Assembly (NCBI GenBank): GCA_040901865.1
Contig: JBBDYD010000010.1
Location: forward strand, 1 to 9,423
Source: JBBDYD01 sp040901865
Lineage (GTDB): Bacteria > Bacteroidota > Ignavibacteria > UBA10030
DNA: 9,423 nucleotides
Direction of reading: 5' to 3'
The translations under genes and the position numbers were made by a program. Positions 7,400-9,423 of this stretch are shown here, piece after piece. Below the pieces are notes generated by a model. It did not search any database and had not been told where the DNA came from. It saw nothing but the letters and a program-made list of their open reading frames with translations. Within the stretch, counting starts at the first letter, position 1; every line of letters begins with the position of its first letter.

Positions 7400-7537
7400 G
7401 AATTCCGATTTTTTCCCAGTCAGCGTTTCCAGCACCATTATCTCCGCTCTTCTGGTATTTTCGAGCCACCTTTCGTATATTCTCCTGCACAATTTGAATA
7501 TGGCGATCCGTCCTGATCGTGAGAAAACAACGACTCT

Positions 7538-8260
7538 ATGACCCCTCTCCAAAGTCTTTCCATTTTCTTCCCCTGTTACAACGATGCCGGGACGATTGCA
7601 AGCCTGGTCCTCCGGGCTGAGTCGGTTGGACGAGCCGTTGCCGTTGACTTTGAAATCATCGTTATCGATGACGGTAGCACGGATGGGAGCCGCGACACTC
7701 TTCATCGGCTCATGGAGACGGTGCCTGCTCTAAGAGTGGTTCTGCACGATCGTAACCTCGGGTATGGGGGAGCGCTGCGATCTGGCTTTGACCACGCGAC
7801 CAAGGAGTGGGTTTTCTATACAGACGGGGATGGACAATACGACGTCGGCGAACTCTCCAAGCTCGTCGCCTGTGTTGCTGATGACGTCGATTGGGTCAAC
7901 GGCTTCAAGATCAAGCGTCATGATCCTCTTCATCGAATTGTTCTCGGATTGATGTATCAATACCTCATGAAGTTCCTGTTCATGCTCAAGATCAAGGATG
8001 TTGACTGCGATTTCCGACTCGTTCGAAAATCCTCAATGAAGAACGTGGTCCTCACCCACTCCAGTGGGGTGATCTGCGTGGAAATGGTTCGCAAATTTCA
8101 GGAAGCCGGGTTGCGCTGTGTCGAAGTCGGAGTCAACCACTACTTTCGTGTGTACGGGAAGTCCCAGATATTTAATATGCCCCGTCTGTTCCAGGTGGTT
8201 GTGAATCTCATAAAACTCTGGTTTGAGCTGATGATATTCAGGAAACGAGGGATCGTATGA
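7538..8260 (+). CDS. GT2-family glycosyltransferase (polyprenyl-phosphate sugar transferase type, DPM1-like)
   Basis: A 240-residue GT-A-fold enzyme. It has the nucleotide-binding start LSIFFPCYNDAGTI (7-20), DDGSTDGS (44-51), RNLGYGGALRSGF (72-84) and the metal-binding DGDGQYD (96-102). The basic stretch HYFRVYGKSQIF (201-212) is the position where relatives contact the lipid phosphate. This resembles dolichyl/undecaprenyl-phosphate glycosyltransferases, which load a sugar on polyprenyl phosphate. However, there are no C-terminal membrane helices, only an amphipathic helix at about 216-236, so a soluble or peripheral enzyme is expected. It could instead add a residue to the lipid-linked repeat unit. 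It opens the second run of genes after a 138-base gap whose promoter is not convincing. Its end overlaps the next start by four bases (ATGA). No Shine-Dalgarno sequence is clear at its own ATG. Confidence 0.88.
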   Translation: MTPLQSLSIFFPCYNDAGTIASLVLRAESVGRAVAVDFEIIVIDDGSTDGSRDTLHRLMETVPALRVVLHDRNLGYGGALRSGFDHATKEWVFYTDGDGQYDVGELSKLVACVADDVDWVNGFKIKRHDPLHRIVLGLMYQYLMKFLFMLKIKDVDCDFRLVRKSSMKNVVLTHSSGVICVEMVRKFQEAGLRCVEVGVNHYFRVYGKSQIFNMPRLFQVVVNLIKLWFELMIFRKRGIV

Positions 8261-9255
8261 CTCCGCGGGAGCTCAATAAGGCGTATGAGGGAAAGCGCGT
8301 GCTCATAACAGGCGGATTGGGATTCATTGGAAGCACGCTCGCCTATCGCCTGGTGGACATGCAGGCGAAGGTCCTTTTGATTGACTCTCTTTTCCCGGAC
8401 TACGGCGGCAACCTGTTCAATATCCACGGCATCGAATCAAAAGTGCAGGTTAATATCTCCGATGTGCGCGATCGTTACAGTATGAATTATCTTGTCAAGG
8501 GGATCGATTTTATTTTCAATCTGGCCGGCACGTTGTCGCATATCGACAGCATGCGTGACCCATTCACCGACCTCGATATTAATTGTGTCGCGCAGCTCTC
8601 CATTCTCGAGGCCGTTCGCCACAATAACCCCGGAGCGAAACTGCTTTTTGCCGGCACACGTGGACAGTATGGCCGCGCGACCACTCTTCCGGTCACGGAA
8701 GAGCATTTGATGCGGCCAACCGACGTGAACGGCATCAACAACATGGCGGGAGAGTGGTATCACATCCTTTACAACAACGTCTACGGCATCCGGGCGACCT
8801 CGCTTCGATTGACAAACACGTTTGGGCCACGCCATCAGATGAAGCACCACCGCCAGGGGATCTTCAACTGGTTCATCCGGCAGGCAATTGACGGCGAACC
8901 CATTCGTGTCTACGGCGACGGCAAACAGATCCGGGATACGAACTATGTCGATGATGTTGTCGAGGCCATGCTTCTGGCGATGGCAATGGAGGAAACGAAC
9001 GGGGAAATATACAACCTCGGCGGAACACCCGTGAGCTTGGGAGATTTCGTTTCAACTATGCACGAAGTGTGCGGAACCGGTTCGCATGAATTTGTTCCGT
9101 TTCCGTCCGAGGCGAAGGAAATTGAAATCGGCGACTATATCGCCGACCATTCAAAATTTTCCAACCTGACGGGCTGGAATCCGTCTATTAATATTCGCGA
9201 TGGGCTCGAAAAAACGATCCGCTACTACAAGGCACACAAAGACCGGTACTGGTGA
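8257..9255 (+). CDS. NAD-dependent epimerase/dehydratase-like extended SDR with altered catalytic residues
   Basis: A 332-residue extended SDR. The NAD(P) loop ITGGLGFIGS (17-26) and Asp43 after strand 2 are intact, and FNLAGTLSH (87-95), RLTNTFGPRHQ (184-194), VYGDGKQIRDTNYVDDV (218-234) and YNLGG (252-256) follow the fold of UDP-sugar epimerases and dTDP-glucose 4,6-dehydratases. The catalytic region differs. By spacing from QYG (137-139), the usual Ser is Thr134, and the YxxxK motif reads NGINN, giving Asn158 and Asn162 in DVNGINNMAGEWYH (156-169). The protein may use other residues or catalyse a different reaction on a nucleotide sugar; the exact reaction is not assignable. It starts within the stop of the GT2 gene (ATGA), with a good Shine-Dalgarno sequence GAGGG at 8247-8251, five bases upstream. 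One base separates its stop from the aminotransferase start, so it is probably part of the same sugar-modification step. Confidence 0.87.
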   Translation: MTPRELNKAYEGKRVLITGGLGFIGSTLAYRLVDMQAKVLLIDSLFPDYGGNLFNIHGIESKVQVNISDVRDRYSMNYLVKGIDFIFNLAGTLSHIDSMRDPFTDLDINCVAQLSILEAVRHNNPGAKLLFAGTRGQYGRATTLPVTEEHLMRPTDVNGINNMAGEWYHILYNNVYGIRATSLRLTNTFGPRHQMKHHRQGIFNWFIRQAIDGEPIRVYGDGKQIRDTNYVDDVVEAMLLAMAMEETNGEIYNLGGTPVSLGDFVSTMHEVCGTGSHEFVPFPSEAKEIEIGDYIADHSKFSNLTGWNPSINIRDGLEKTIRYYKAHKDRYW

Positions 9256-9256
9256 G

Positions 9257-9423
9257 ATGGAATCCCTGAGGGCCGTTCCATTTGGTGATCTCTCACGGGA
9301 ATTCGATGTTCTCGGCGGACCGATGCTCTCGGCAATAACAGGGACGTTATCTGCCGGCAGATTCATTCTTGGAGAAAGACTCCGCGCGTTTGAAGCGGCG
9401 TTTGCCTCCTATTGCGGTGCGGA
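9257..9423 (+). CDS. DegT/DnrJ/EryC1-family sugar aminotransferase, 5' end only
   Basis: Only the first 55 codons are present; the frame is open to the right edge. The visible N-terminus reads AVPFGDLSREF (6-16), then LSAGRFILGERLRAFEAAFA (31-50) and SYCGA. This matches the opening of PLP-dependent DegT/DnrJ/EryC1/StrS aminotransferases, where the SGRFILG-type segment and the E-x-F-A-x-Y-C/L-G segment are strongly conserved. The family transfers an amino group, usually from glutamate, to a keto group of a nucleotide sugar. The PLP-binding Lys lies outside the window. The start is ATG at 9257, one base after the upstream stop, so it is expected to be co-translated with the SDR. The SDR may make the keto sugar that this enzyme aminates; that link is inference from position. 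Confidence 0.85.
   Translation, partial: MESLRAVPFGDLSREFDVLGGPMLSAITGTLSAGRFILGERLRAFEAAFASYCGA

Noticed and set aside
7399..7414. GGAATTCC followed by a run of six T after the second GT4 gene, as a terminator
   Set aside because: The palindrome has no room for a loop and is AT-rich at its centre, so it would not form a stable terminator hairpin.
7453..7481. TATATT at 7476-7481 as the -10 of a promoter for the GT2 gene
   Set aside because: The -10 is good, but the hexamer at the proper distance (TGGTAT) matches the -35 consensus poorly. It may still be used but is too weak to list.
7504..7519. CGATC-loop-GATCG hairpin ahead of the GT2 start
   Set aside because: A 5-base stem with a 6-base loop occurs often by chance, and no regulatory family resembles it.
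6956..7705. A 249-codon minus-strand open frame across the end of the GT4 gene, the gap and the start of the GT2 gene
   Set aside because: It lies opposite two well-supported genes, spans their intergenic gap, and its translation shows no family motifs and looks low in structure. It is a shadow frame.

Overview
The window is a stretch of a bacterial cell-surface polysaccharide locus (O-antigen, capsule or exopolysaccharide type). Nine protein genes are supported. One partial gene runs leftward off the left edge, and eight run rightward, the last cut by the right edge. No RNA genes, insertion sequences, CRISPR arrays or phage genes were seen, and no stretch of more than 300 bases lacks a gene. 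Nothing visible amounts to a clearly new system. The points of interest are variations within known families.

Organism: base composition is near 45% G+C or lower at the left and mid-50s at the right. Many starts lack a clear Shine-Dalgarno sequence, and the lipoprotein has a loose lipobox followed by Ser-Lys-Lys. Together these suggest a mesophilic Gram-negative of the Bacteroidota/Chlorobiota (Ignavibacteria-like) side of the tree. This is inference with low confidence.

Layout: (a) 1-849, minus strand: an exported lipoprotein with a beta-rich domain and the start of a beta-propeller resembling glycoside hydrolase families 43/32/130. Its promoter lies in the 139-base divergent gap. (b) 989-2614: a GT4 glycosyltransferase with an unusual extra N-terminal domain. 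(c) 2748-7399: a tightly coupled run of NAD-dependent sugar epimerase, zinc-ribbon SAM methyltransferase, Wzx-type flippase and GT4 glycosyltransferase, joined by 4- to 8-base overlaps. (d) 7538-9423: a second coupled run of GT2 polyprenyl-phosphate-type glycosyltransferase, a second epimerase/dehydratase-like SDR with altered catalytic residues, and the start of a DegT-family sugar aminotransferase.

How the genes fit together: the epimerase, SDR and aminotransferase would make one or more modified, probably amino, nucleotide sugars. The GT4 and GT2 enzymes would build a repeat unit on a lipid carrier at the cytoplasmic face, and the methyltransferase would decorate it or its precursor. The flippase would move the lipid-linked unit across the inner membrane. 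The polymerase (Wzy), ligase or export machinery and the initiating phosphoglycosyltransferase are not in this window and may lie outside it.
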